Source: Piezodorus guildinii (lineage: Eukaryota > Arthropoda > Insecta > Hemiptera > Pentatomidae). From it: 64,000 nucleotides of DNA. The notes under the pieces were generated by a model, which searched no databases, had not been told where the DNA came from, and saw nothing but the letters and a program-made list of their open reading frames with translations. Both the position numbers and the translations under genes were made by a program. The first letter of the stretch is position 1. Each line of letters starts with the position of its first letter. Below, in pieces: positions 1 to 13,170 of this stretch. The DNA lies in the NCBI GenBank assembly GCA_023052935.1, contig CM041298.1, positions 58,150,217-58,214,216 of the forward strand. The letters run 5' to 3'.

Positions 1-2911
1 CCGACAAAAAAAATTTAGAACATTGTTGTTCTATACTATATTTTTTTTTTTTTACTATTATTTTTTCTATATTATTGATTGTCTAGTTATAAATTTTATT
101 TTTTATATATATATTATTTTTTTTGTATATTTAGCCAATCTATATATAAACTTTAATGAATGTGTTAACCACATCAATATAATTAGTTTATTAGTTCGTT
201 TATAATGTCCTTATGAATATTTTAATGATTATGTATGGCATTTTAAGGTTTATTCTCAAACTGCCATTATTTTGATATCATTTAGTGCTATATATTTGAA
301 TTAGTATCAATTATCTTAAAATATAAGGGCATTAAAAACATAGTGAGTGAAACTTTGATCTCGATTCTAGTGGAATTGAAAAACTCTGTGATTCGAAATA
401 ATTTTTGATTAAACAAAATTACATTCAGCATGTGTTGTATCCTTTTGCATGGAAGCAGGCGGCGTTGGTACTTCAACTGCCTGAATAATTTTCCTTTGCA
501 TGTCATAATTATTTTCAATTCGTTTATGAAAAGCTAGTTGGAAGTTTTTTTATAAGATCTCATAATGTCTTTTTAATTTGTTAAAATACAAATTTTCTTA
601 AATGTTTTATTTAGGAATATTGATTTTTATTGTGTATGATATTTATTATTTTTAGGTGAGTTTCTATTTATGTTACAGTTGTAAAATCAAAAGTTATTTC
701 TCTTAATCATACGTTTTATGTATAAAAGTAATATTTGCTCATCTATGTTATAGCTTCAAAAATTAAGTGTTCGATTCATTTTTAATTGAATATTATATCC
801 CTTATGACTTACTTAATTGTTTTAGCAGACAATGAAACAAGGAGACACATTTTTTGATTCCGAAGAATTAACTCCAAATTACAATTTTAGTAAAAAAAAA
901 AGTAAACAAGTCTAAGTAAAGACATAAAATTAAACTGTAAGATTTATTTACACCAAACATAATCGGGTGACCGAAATCGTATAATTACTTCATTTCCTCT
1001 CCTACCTAATCTACGTTAGAAAGGAGCATTATACTTGAAAGATCTTGTGAACCAAGTTAATTCAAATTTATTTATTTTGGATTCTTCATTTCCATCTAAA
1101 ATTATTTAATACCACTAAAATTCATACCAAACCTTTCAATTTATTCTCCAACTCAGATAAACTTGTCTATGTAGTGATTCTTCTGATTATTACTGACTTA
1201 TATTTCTTAAAGATGTGATATAGATGGAAGTATAAAAACATAAAACATTGATCAGCTGCTTAGCTTTAGGCTGGACAAAACTGTTGCCTATTGTTCAGTT
1301 AAGGCATTAAATAATCCAACTCCTGTCATTAGAGTTGGGATAAATTTATAAAAAACAGTTTCTATTAGACAATTGTCAAGATTGTTGATTATTTACTCGT
1401 CAGTCGTTCAAATTTACAAGTTTAAACTGCTTTTGTAATAACTTGAAAGAGAACTGTACCAAAATAAGATGATTCTAAAAATATGATACAAAAATAAAGT
1501 GTTTGGTAATACTGTTTATTTTCAAAAAGTGAATATAGTATTGTAAATATTTTGACCCTATTGCCTCCAACACCTTTTTTCCATCTGTTACTCAAACTCT
1601 TTTTAGCTTCAGTTTTGTAAATATTTTATACAAACCAACAGATATTCAATAATTGTTTTTGAAAAGAATAAAAGAACTTTTTTCAATTTATTACTTTTCT
1701 CTCTGGATTATGTAATTTTATATATGAACACTTAATTTTAGCTACTGCTGGTGCATGTTTTAAAAATTAAAATATGTATAAATCCTGCCTATAAAATAAT
1801 CTATACAAACTAATTGTTTGGTTAATTTTTAACGTTATCATTTTGAAGAAAAAAAAATGTCAGAATTATGACCAGCACAGGCCTTTTGATTTATATAAAA
1901 ATTATTGGGTGTCATAATGCATAGATTTGTTAAATGGTGATATTAATAAACTTGTCTTTCATGTATTCACTGCCAACTATGTAGAAACCGATCTTACTAA
2001 AAGTGTTTTAGTCATTTGAGACTTGTATTTTTATGGAAAATGAGAACACAGACAATTTTTGATATTGTAGAAAATGTATTAGCTATGAAAATGTTAAGTG
2101 GTCTAAAAAACTATGTTTTAATTTTAATTTTAAATTCATTATCAATAAATTAAATTTATGTTATATTTCTGTAAGTGAACAAAGAAAACCAGTACTGTTA
2201 TGTTTAGTTTCTATTGATTGTACTTTTTATGTTTCTAATAACATTTGAGTATAATTTGAATCTCAAGTTTTTCTAATGGGTTTGTGCCATTATTTGATGT
2301 TAATTTCAAGATTATAAGTGAGAATGCTGCATGATAAATTATCTTGGCATATGATTGTTTTTGAGAAAAACAAAACAAATTCTTGTTTGTTAATGGAATA
2401 AGATAATTACATTTTCTATATGCATTATTGTATTTCAGAATGGAAAAGGCTTTATGATCCATGTTTCATAAAGAAACTAAAAGGGATATTCAGCTTTTAA
2501 ATTACCCTCTGTTTTGTATTGTTCTCACATTATTGTATACAAAACCTTTGCAAATGTCTCTTTGTTTTTACATGTAAAATAATCTTCTGAAATACATTCA
2601 TTGAATTAGATTTGAAATTATTGCCAGACTTATGAGTGACTGATATTATTTTTCTTAATTTTTACAGCTCTTATTTTTTTATTAAGTTTAATATATTATT
2701 CAAGTGCAAACTTGTGTTTTGTTTTAGTAATATTGTCAATAGCTCAATTTTTACTATTATTAAATGAATTATATAGTTCTTTGTATGATGCAATAAATGT
2801 TTTGAATGATTTACGATTTTATCTTAAACAAATTTCCTTAATGATGTGAGTTGTTTTAGTTAGGCTTGTTTCCTGGCAAATTCATTAATTGATACAGGCT
2901 TCAGCTATAAT
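1..2911. other. AT-rich intergenic stretch, no gene seen
   Basis: Both strands were read and no exon with protein-like composition and splice borders was found. Short open frames here are low-complexity Phe/Tyr/Ile/Leu runs expected in AT-rich DNA. It may hold a distal UTR of a gene outside the window, but nothing shows it. Confidence 0.5.
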
Positions 2912-2913
2912 TA

Positions 2914-3838
2914 TTGGGTTGTGTCACATGAAATGCCCGTTTTCAAGGTAAAGGATTTTTATCAAAAATACGATACGAAAATGAGATATTTTTATTCGAA
3001 GTATTTACTTTCTTTTTCTACACATTTTTCCCAACGTGACACTAACTTTTTTATCCCCGAACTGAAAAACTCTGAGCTTTGAAGTGAAACTAAATCTGAA
3101 AACGCACTTTTCACTTGATCATCATTTTCAAAAAGTTTTCCTTTGACGAAGTTGTCTAAATTCCTGAACAGGTGGTAATCTGTTGGAGACAAGTCGGGAG
3201 AATATGGTGGGTGCGGAAGAAATTCGTAGCCCAGTTCTTTCAATTTTTGCACGGTATGTTTTGAAACATGGGGTCTTACTGCCGCTCAGTGAGATCATGA
3301 GGTACCCATGTATCGATCTTTTTTAATTTCCCAATACACTTTAAATGTCTGGAAATGGTAGATGCACTTGCATTTAGTTGTGCTGAGAGTCCTTTAACTG
3401 TTTGGTAGGGGTTTCCTTCTACTGTATGTTTGAGGACATCGTTGTCTATTACGGACGGAGGTATTCCTCAGGGGCAAGTTTTCCAAGTCGGTATCCCCAG
3501 CTGAAAACTTAGCAAACCAACGGCGAATGGTCCGTTCATTAACACTCCCTTCCCCAAATGCCTTGCAAATATTTTTAGTGGCCTCAGCTGCTGAATGGCC
3601 GAGTTTAAACTCATACAAAAATATTACTCGAAAATCGCGTGTTTCCATGTTCATATTTGAAGGTATACTAAAAAGTGGGTAATTGATTTGGAAGCTAATG
3701 TTTATAATACAAAGGTAGAGGATTAGTAACTGTTTACTTTAAATATATAAACATTCGGAAGAAAACAACAGAGACCTGCTAAATCCTTTATGTATTTCAG
3801 AAACTATAAAAACGGACATTTCATGTGAAACAACCCAA
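2914..3838 (-). mobile_element. mariner element with central deletion
   Basis: The termini are inverted repeats of about 30 bp (left TTGGGTTGTGTCACATGAAA, right the complement with few changes) flanked by TA at 2912-2913 and 3839-3840, the mariner target duplication. On the minus strand 3394-3654 encodes the N-terminal helix-turn-helix part (motif NERTIRRWFAKF) and 2992-3252 the C-terminal part with HPPYSPDLSPTDYHLFR, which carries the last catalytic aspartate of the D,D34D triad. The two are in different frames, and about 350 bp of a usual 1.3-kb element, including the central catalytic region, is missing. It is a dead, non-autonomous copy. Confidence 0.9.
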
Positions 3839-3892
3839 TAATTTCTCAATACATCTATGACAGTTGAAAGCATATATTCACATTGAACGAAG

Positions 3893-4145
3893 AGTGGCGT
3901 CGGTTAGTGGATAGAGCACTAGTCTACTTTTCTAAAATTCCCAGATTCGAACCCCGACTATGGCAGAATTATTTATTTATTTTATCAGCTGTAGAGAGAC
4001 CCTCGGGCACGGAGACCCTCTTGGGGCATGCCCATCCTCTATAAAATGGGTACCAAAAATATGGAAAAAACCTGGTGGCTGAGTGTGATCTCGTGATATG
4101 AATCTCTATACTTACTGAGTCCAAGACTCTTTAAGGGTTGTCAGG
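3893..4145 (+). repeat. tRNA-derived SINE, family A
   Basis: The head has a tRNA-like A box (AGTGGATAGAGCAC) and B box (GATTCGAACCCC), then a body with the diagnostic AAAACCTGGTGGCTGAGTG. Related copies lie at 16016, 28215, 42640, 46150 and 61320. It does not fold as a functional tRNA and carries a long tail, so it is a SINE and not a tRNA gene. Confidence 0.75.
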
Positions 4146-4286
4146 TAAAAAAAATTCAGGTAAAATATTTTTCCAAAAACTAATGTACAATTTAAAAAAA
4201 ATTAAAGCCTAGGTTTGATAACTGCTTAATGTATTTATATTTCAAACATTATAATTAGGTGTAGATAATTTTAGGTGATAGTCAAA

Positions 4287-4571
4287 GTTTAATATAGAAT
4301 TGGAGGCTGATAATTAACTTCACCACTATTTCATTTAATTATGATGCACTACGTTTCAGGTATAATGTCATCTTCTCGTGCAAGAACAATTTTTTTTTCT
4401 TGAGGTGAGTGGGCAATTACACCTAGAAGCCTCATGTCCGATATATGTTATAATAACATGCGTAACTACCCACTCACCCTAAGATAAAAAATGTTCTTGC
4501 ACGAGAAGATGGCATTATAGCTGAAATGTAGTGTTGAAGTATAATTATCTGCCTCCAATGCTATACTAAAC
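4287..4571. repeat. Foldback MITE-like element
   Basis: Two inverted arms of about 120 bp face each other. Both contain CATCTTCTCGTGCAAGAACA (one as complement) and a block around GGTGAGTGGG. The centre is an AT-rich loop near 4440-4460. The arms also contain GAAACGT-type sequence shared with other dispersed repeats of the window. No coding capacity. Confidence 0.7.
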
Positions 4572-4894
4572 ATCATATTGATGATATAATATGAAGTGCT
4601 GAAAAGGATTTCATTTGAATTAAAAATCAATAGTTTTCATTATTATAAAGGTTTTTATTAGGTTCTTGAATACATGCTAACAGACTAATTTTAACTTTCA
4701 AACATAAATTAGTTTTTGTTGGGTAAATTTTCTAATTTATATAAATAAAAATAAGAATATTTACATTGAAAACATATTATCATCAAGTCAAATATTCCTT
4801 GATACAATAACAGCACTTTTAAATTACAAACTTTCTTTTAGTTTAAATTCTTATTCACCACCTATTTTGCCAAAATGTTTAGCAATAGATAATT

Positions 4895-4900
4895 TTTATT
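4895..4900 (-). promoter_or_regulatory. Candidate poly(A) signal of the Tequila-like gene
   Basis: The minus strand reads AATAAA about 65 bases past the TGA stop. AATAAA is frequent in DNA this AT-rich, so only its position supports it. Confidence 0.35.
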
Positions 4901-4964
4901 TCTCTCTGGGAGAAATATACTTTACTTCTTATAATTATAAGTATTATTTCTGAAGTACAACTGC

Positions 4965-7900
4965 TCAATTTTTTCTATACTTCTGCTTCTTCATTGAAAT
5001 TTTAATATGGTCATTTATCCAATCGATGTAATGTAAAATGTTTGTGTAAACACCTGGGCTGTTAGTCCTTCCGCAGCCATGGCCCCAGCTTGTGATACCG
5101 AACAATGTGAATTGGTCTAAAATTATAAAATGTATTTAAACAAATGTTGTTATAACACAAAAGAAAAATCACTTATGAGTGAATCTTGCCTCATTCATAG
5201 CTCAAATTAATAATGCTAGGTCTGTTCCCACATGACTTTTTCCTCTGAAACGCAAGGCTAAAGTTTTTCTATCCTAAACAAGTATTGCGCATGCATCTAT
5301 AGTGTACTGCATGTGCAGTAGTGTGGGAACAGACCTGCTAAATCTTCACACCTCTAGCATACATAAAATATAAGTAAATAAAAACCTACAAACAAATTAT
5401 AATCTGCACACACACTACATAAAAATCTGTTGTCCACATAATACAATTTTCACTCATCTCCCTTCTTCAAATCCCTTCATGTTTAATAGTTTCAGAAAAA
5501 TATATTGTTTCAATGAAAACATTAATTTTAGATGAAATAAATTTTGGAAATTATTATCTCTAACAATCACTTTAATTTGGTGCATTTTTCATTCCTCTCC
5601 ATTACACTTGATGGCTTCATATGTAAGGTACTATTTTTTTCTAAAATATTTAGCTTTCTCTTTTATTAAACATCATTATTTCAACTTTTTTTTTCTAATT
5701 TTATAAATGAAAAATATTTGTACCATCAATTTGGATTCAGCACATAACACTCAACTATTTATCAACAAGGCAAAGAAGTGCAGCAAGACATCATCTCTCC
5801 ATCATGCTTATCACGCCACATCAACTTTATTGTCATTCACTGAATGCCAACTGGTACCCTAAACTTTTAATCTACAGACATTAAAAGAAAAATTAAATAT
5901 TCATGTTTAGAGATTAAAGAGCATGAGCATTCAACCAACCATACATGAGCAAGAGGTAGGTTAAAATGGCAGGGGTGAACTAAATAAAGCACATAGTCAA
6001 AAGTATTTTTCATTTACCCAAATAAATAAGTCCTTTAATCTGCTTTTACTTTATGGTTTACTTAATATTAATTTTTTCAATATGTCTGTTTTAGTATACA
6101 GCAGAAGAATTCAAATTGACAGATAACAACATAAGAGTAAAGTTTTATTCATTTTAAAATGTAAAAAAAGATATGAATTTATTATAAAATGTAAACTCCT
6201 GATTATCTCTACCTATGATACTATAAAATGTAAACTTATAAAGTTTTATAAATAATTATGATAAAGCATATCAATACTTACTATCGATAGGACAAAGTAG
6301 TGGGCCACCTGAGTCACCTTGGCAAGAATCAGGACCTCCTTCGAGGCTTCCAGCACACATCATGCCTACACTCAGCGAACTACTGTATGCATCAATAGAT
6401 CGGCACTCTTGGTATGAAATTGGCTTCAGCCATGTCGCGTGGAGGGTTCTTGCAAAACCTTTTTAATAAATACAAGTATAAATTGATTTTGATTAATTTT
6501 ATTAAATTATGATCTCATAATTAATCTTAATACAACTTAAAAACAGTAATATTCTTTCATAATAAATATAATTGGTGTGAAGTAAATAAAATAAATCTGT
6601 AATTGTAATATTGGTTGATTAGTGTAGATATTGGCTTATATAACTTATTGGGTTGTCTGAAAAATAATGACTGATTATGATTTTACAAGAAAAAAATTTA
6701 TTTATATCTGTTTTTATTAATCAAAATTACTTTCAATGCATTTCTGGCAATGCGTTAGCAGCTTTTCCATACCCTCTGAATATATTTTGGATTCCCTAGA
6801 AATTATAAATTCAGAAACCCATTTTCTAAGGCACTTTGATCAATAAATTGTTGCGGTTCTTCTCCTTTTTCAAGCCACTTATATAAATTCTGGAAAAATT
6901 TATGTTTCTGAATTTTTTTACTGTCTTTCAATGACTGAGAAAACCACCTTTAAAGTTTTTTCATCTTTCCCATTGCCTTGAGGTGGTTATTGATGGTAGA
7001 TTTGTTTACACTGATTTTCCCTGCACATTCTCGAACATTGGTTCAGAAATTTTCTTTCATCAAAGCTCGCCGAACATCATACTCAAGGGAAGAAGTCCAT
7101 CCACAACTTTCTTTATCTTCTTGGCTGAATCTCTCTCAAATATATTTTAATGGTTGACTCACCAATATTGCTGAGGAACCACACTCCGTTGATGTTCCTA
7201 GCTGTTTGGATCCCATTCGGACGAACTTAATGAGTGAAATAAAATTATACAAAAATCACGCTTTGACATCTTAGTAATCTCCAAGTAGTGATATACTACA
7301 GAGGTAAAATAGCAATTTCTTTTAGAAAAGGATTAATAAGAATTGACATCCATACTAATAAATAATGCAGTAAATATAAACAGTTCATTATATTGAGGGG
7401 TATTTTTAAGAAAACAAAATCCTGCATTATTTTCCCAATAACTCAATAGATATGACGGTAAGCAAATGTTTTGCGCCCAAAACAAATAAGTTAATATTAA
7501 AAATTTTCTAGTGCAAGGCTTATGTTATGTATATATATATATATATATATATATTATATTATATAATATATATAATATATTTATTGTTTGATCAGTTCTC
7601 GACTGTTGATAATTTAAGTTTGTGTTGTTCTCAGGTTTCAGTCAATGAATAAACAATTTTATCTATGCGACGTTTCGAGAATTTATTGTTCTCATAATCA
7701 TGCCTTAACAGTGGTTTTTTTTTTTTGCTGTTGGTTTTTTTTTGGTTTTCAACTGTTAAGGCATGATTATGAGAACAATGAATTCTCGAAACGTCGCATA
7801 GATAAAATTGTTTATTCATTGACTGAAACCTGAGAACAACACAAACTTATATATATATATATATAATTATATTATACAAATTCATCAATTATTGTAAATA

Positions 7901-8018
7901 GTAGGTAATCATGTTATATCATATATCATATATTTGAACTGTACAAAGCTGTTATTCTAAAGGGACCCAGTCCCAGAATAAAAATTATTTTCTATCTTCT
8001 ATCTATCTATCTATCTAA

Positions 8019-8049
<31 letters not shown>

Positions 8050-10649
8050 ATATATATATTATATAAATAAAGTAATTGTACATCATTTGGAAAATCAACT
8101 TATGATTTAAAAAAATATAATCAACTCTTACCAGTTCCGGGATTGGCGCTGGAACCCCATCCAGAGATAGTGCAGTTATCTGGGATATCGAGATTATACT
8201 GAGGCAAGCACGCTGGTAGCACCCATGTATTCAATTCAAATCCATTACCCTTGATTTTCACAAGAGCTATGTCGTTATTAAGCTTTACTCCTTTGTCAAA
8301 ACCAGAATGAATCCACATTTCATCTATTTCCATATCTTGTTCAGTGCCTTCATCGACCTAATAATAATAACAAGTAAAACCTTGGAAGAAATGATAATAG
8401 TGACTAAATAGAAGGCAATATAGTGTAATAGTCTGGCGCTACTTTTGAAAACCATAGTCTTTATGCAATCATTTTGTAGTAAATGATTGAAATGTTCTAT
8501 AAGTAATGTAATTCTGAATTTTCAGTAAAACAAATAATTGTCTATACATTTTTATAAATATATAAGTGTGTATAAATGCAAGGTTTCAGGAGAAAAAAAA
8601 GTAGTTTTTAATTTTTTTTTTCTACACTTCCAAAAAAACAACAAAATTTCTGAGTATACAGAAATACTAAAGACATTATATGGCAAAATTTAGGGAGCCT
8701 TTCAGAAAGGCTTTAAAAAAAAAAAAAATTAATTTTCTTTCTTCTGCAAAAAGTGCATGATTTCGAATTTTACTATAAAATCTCAAAAACCATTTAAATT
8801 GAAGAGATAAAAATTTAGATGAATTATTTTTATTCGACACCAAATCGAATGTGAATCAAAACAGCTGAGGGGAAGATTTCCCATATTTAGCCAGCTATAT
8901 CTGTTAAAGAGAATAAAAAAATTCTGGGACAAAGTTCCTGAAAAATAAAAGATGTATACAGGCTAAGAAACAAGATTTTTTCCAATGCAGGTCTTTGATC
9001 TCCAGCATGTACTGTACAGTTTTTCTTTACAAGGCCTATATCTCACCATGCATGAAGCCTACAGTTTGATGATAGTCAAAACAAGTCTTGGAACAAACAT
9101 GTATAAATGATAAAACCTCATACATTAGTATGTTATTTCTTATAAGGATTTATTTTTATTTCTTATTACCTCATTATCATAGTCACCAGCTCTAATAAAA
9201 TAAGCTGCTTTAGCATAATCCCTGAGGCAATGAGCAGCTGTTAATATGTGAAATCTTGAAATCACTACAGCCCCGCACCAATGTGTTGATTTTCCAGCAA
9301 TACCTTTCAGTCTTACCTTGCCTGTAAAGATGGATTTTATTAGTCTTGATAATTAAAATATTATGAATATTAATGGTTGATTATTCAGTAATTGAGGAAA
9401 AAGATGTTCCGGGAGTCATTAGGAAATAAAATAATATAAAATAGTGTTCACAAATGGCCACTTTATGTATGAAATCTTGGAGATATAAAAGCTTAATGGT
9501 TTTTAAGAATATCAAATGATGTTAGAAATAGGTATAATAAGTAGTGACTACCTCCAGTTTACTCTACATTTAGTTGGTATGTAACCGAGACTATAAAAAT
9601 AAGATACAATATATAATTATTCTATTCTAAGAACACTCTGCAAATTATTACGCACTGGTTTATTATTTCCAAATAATTATATTAGGGTTTAACAATTTAA
9701 CATGGCTGTTACAGACTACTAATAAATAGTAAAGCGATAAATTAATCAAAGGAAAATGGGAATCACACTGCAAAGTTCAAAACACTATATTATTGCTATT
9801 TCTTAACCAATTTCGGTTAAGTGAATTTAATTATTTATCAAATAGTACTGTATCTTCAAAAATAACCGAGTTACTGGCTTATATCTGGCCAAGATTTCAA
9901 TTTTTCTTTCTTTATTTTTTTTCCCCTCAGGTGTCTTGATCCTAAACTTGCATACATTTTTTCTCTACCTCCAAAAAACCAAAATTTTGCGTGTTTGTGT
10001 TGTGTGGGGGTAAAATTTCAATTATTGTTATTTTTTATGATTAATTGAAGTGTCCTGATTAGAAAGCAATATAAACAAACATTGTTATCTTCAAAAATAA
10101 ATAAGTAATTGAATTAAAACATTTTCAATCGTCCAACATTTTAAAACTAACCCTCTGATTTCAATGTTAAGGTGTTAAGAGCATTCATTGTTGGATAACC
10201 TGTTATTTTTGAGGCAAATTTAAAAAAAATCAGTCCAATAGGTTTGGGGGAAAGCTACAGATAGAGTACAGGAAGATTTTTTTGTATTTGTTATTTTGGT
10301 ATCTTGAAATATAAGACCTCAAATTTTGAGGGGAAGGAGAGGGGAATTTTTCGGTTGATTACAAAGGTTTATTATTTAAAATAAACCATCAATGTTTCAA
10401 ATATTTTTTAATAAATCCTTAAATAGTTTATAATTCAAACATATTCACCTGCCAAGGATAGGTTCCTTTTACAGTTTCAAATCCAGAGACAACTTTCGCT
10501 AAAGCATGATGCTTAATCGCTCCAAGCATATCTATGACAGTTCCACAGTCTGGAATAAATATGTCTTCCAATAATACGTCACCTGCCTCCATTTCAATGC
10601 TGTTTTCTTCAAAAACTTTATCTTTTGAAATGGGTTTGATTAAGACTCC
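4965..10649 (-). CDS. teq: teq exons 22-26: zymogen linker and trypsin domain
   Basis: Exons 10449-10649, 9170-9316, 8132-8357, 6282-6458 and 4965-5116. The linker has [11 protein letters not shown], a cysteine likely tethered to the protease after cleavage, then the activation site [17 protein letters not shown]. The triad is complete: His in ILTAAHC (about residue 1477), Asp in NNDIALVKI (about 1526), Ser in CQGDSGGP (about 1622). PDSCQGDSG puts Asp at the S1 base, so trypsin-like cleavage after Lys/Arg is expected. The end has GITSWGHGC and [15 protein letters not shown], then a short basic tail and TGA. Exon 23 must start at the second AG of ACAGGCAAG to give PWQVRLKG. Confidence 0.93.
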
Positions 10650-13093
10650 CTAAAAAAATTTATAATAAATAATTACTCAGATAAATATGTGGCCAATCAC
10701 ATGAATATGTATTCAATTAAATAATTAAAAAGATAATAAATTAAAGAAAAATAAGTAAGCGGAGATATTGGTGTATATAAATTAAATACCTCACTGAATG
10801 TAGGTGGCAAGCAAGACACAGCTACATCTTCATTGTGCTTACAATTCGTTTGCCCCCAACCGTCAGACATGCACTGGTGGATATTACTTTCATTACCCAA
10901 GCAATGAACTTGGTCGAGCCATATGATTCCTTCCCCCGCTCCGTAAGCCGCTTCTTTATAAACCTAATAATAAACAAACCTGCTGAAAATAAATTATAAA
11001 CAAATATTGTTCTTAGCTAATTAGAAAACAAGTACATTTTACTTTGATGCCATGATGGGGTCATCTATGGTATAGGGCTAGTGTATAACAGCCTTCTATG
11101 CCAAAGGTAACAAGTTCAAACTTACCAGATGGGTCAAGGATTTTTTAAAAGGAGTAAAAAATCCTTGGTTATGTCTTCTTTTGAAGAAGACATAAAATGG
11201 TTGTCCCGAGCCCAATATCAGGTACTCACAAGATTCCTCTACTAATAAAAGCTGGCAATTAGGTTTCATTAGGTGTGACAATTGATAGACAAAATAAATC
11301 GTCGATCAATTTCCAAGAAATCAAAAAAAAATCATAATTCACAAAACTATATTGAAAGCATTATCCAAAGCTTAATTAATTACAATAAATATATTCCTTC
11401 CATTTTATACTTCAAATTCAGATGAATCATAATAGGTTGCAGATATATTACATGCTATTTTTAATAAATATGCTTTATTACAACAGCCTGACAAGCAATA
11501 AGATGGATTTTCAAGATTAAGCTAAACAATTTTGAAACCTTCACTATATACAGTAAAACAATAACTGAGACTGTAGCTTGAGTATATACTCTGTAATATT
11601 AAACCAAAACTTTTGTGAAACTCAAATTTCAAAAATATAACATGGCTAATTCATACCAAGTTTTTTCTTCTGTCAGTCTATTAAAAAATTGTAATGGTGA
11701 AATTAAAAACAAATTTTCTGACAGTAAGATTTCAATCGGCAATAAATTCGACTAGTGAAATTATCCTTAATGGTATAATTGGGTGATTAATTAATACTAA
11801 TTAAATTTTTTAAATTATTTTTAATAATGAACCTTTAAACTGACCAAAAAAACAATACCCTTCCTCTAAAAATTTAAGCTCCGAAGTGATATTATTATAG
11901 ACATTTTTATCTCTAAGGAGGAAACCCAAACTCAAGTAGAAGATTCCATGGTGCAGTATCAGTCTACCCATTGCTCCAATACTCTCTTTCCTTCAATTCA
12001 GTAGTAACCTTTGCCAATGACAGATCAATTGAGTTAATGACTATTCGGGTACATTAAGACCTGTATTTCTTTTTGCGAAGCAAATCTTCCATCGAACAAA
12101 CCTTAAGACAGCTATTTGACATCCTGAAAGACCAAGCTTTTCACAATGAAGGTAGAAAATGGTAATTGGGTATTTGTGAGTAACCTTCATTAGACTGATG
12201 TATCTGGGGAGGAAGGGATATAAACCTCCCAGAGAACCTTGGGTCGGTTTGTTTTCCCAGTAAGCAGTCATTCACTCAAATACTAAGCGCATTTAAACAC
12301 TTGTCCCTCTAAATAAAAACATAATTGTGCTTAACTTATTACCTGGCCACTTCCATTGAACCCGAGAGCTGAGCAAACCACCTTTGCTTCTTGAACACCA
12401 AAATCATCATCACAAACTGTCCCCCATACTCCAAATCTTCTTACTTCAACCCTTCCTTCATTTGCTTTACTACTCCTACTTATGCCTCCTGTTCCAACCA
12501 ACCGTACTTCAATTGGAGACTGTAAGTTAAAATAAAATCTCTCTAAGTAATAAAATAAAGATTTTTGCCTAATTATAAGAAACAGTAAAGGTCTATGAAA
12601 TTCTAGCAAATTCATTAGCGACTTACTTCACATCTTTTTGGGTCTTCATCACTGTGGTCTTTGCAGTCCTTGACATTGTCACAAAGGAAAGCTAGAGGTA
12701 TGCACTCAGCAGTCTTCTCACACTGCCAATAGTTAAAGCTGCATTCACTTTTTGCAACTTTGCAGACAACCCCTGCAGCCTTTAAACACTTAATTTAATC
12801 AATTATATTATACTGAAGAATATTTATCTTTTTTTCCTAACTACTATTTTTCATAAATTATTGTACAAGACTAAAGTATAAATTATTATTTTTGCTTTAA
12901 AACTAGACTTATTGATTTGACAAAACTGGAATATTCTCTTTCAAAATTAATTAGCAATAGGAGCTAGGAAAAGTAGCACACTCACCTAAGAAATTGAGCA
13001 ATTAATAAAGTTTCAAATTATTTTGCCGTACTCAATTGGTGGCAGTAGGACATTTCCTATGTTTAGTAAAAATTAACAATAAATCTATGACAC

Positions 13094-13129
<36 letters not shown>

Positions 13130-13136
13130 TATAATA

Positions 13137-13170
<34 letters not shown>

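Noticed and set aside
8560..10350. Possible diverged repeat pair in protease introns 22 and 23
   Set aside because: Similarity is limited to short GAGGGGAAG-type and A/T-rich blocks that can arise by chance; no ends found.
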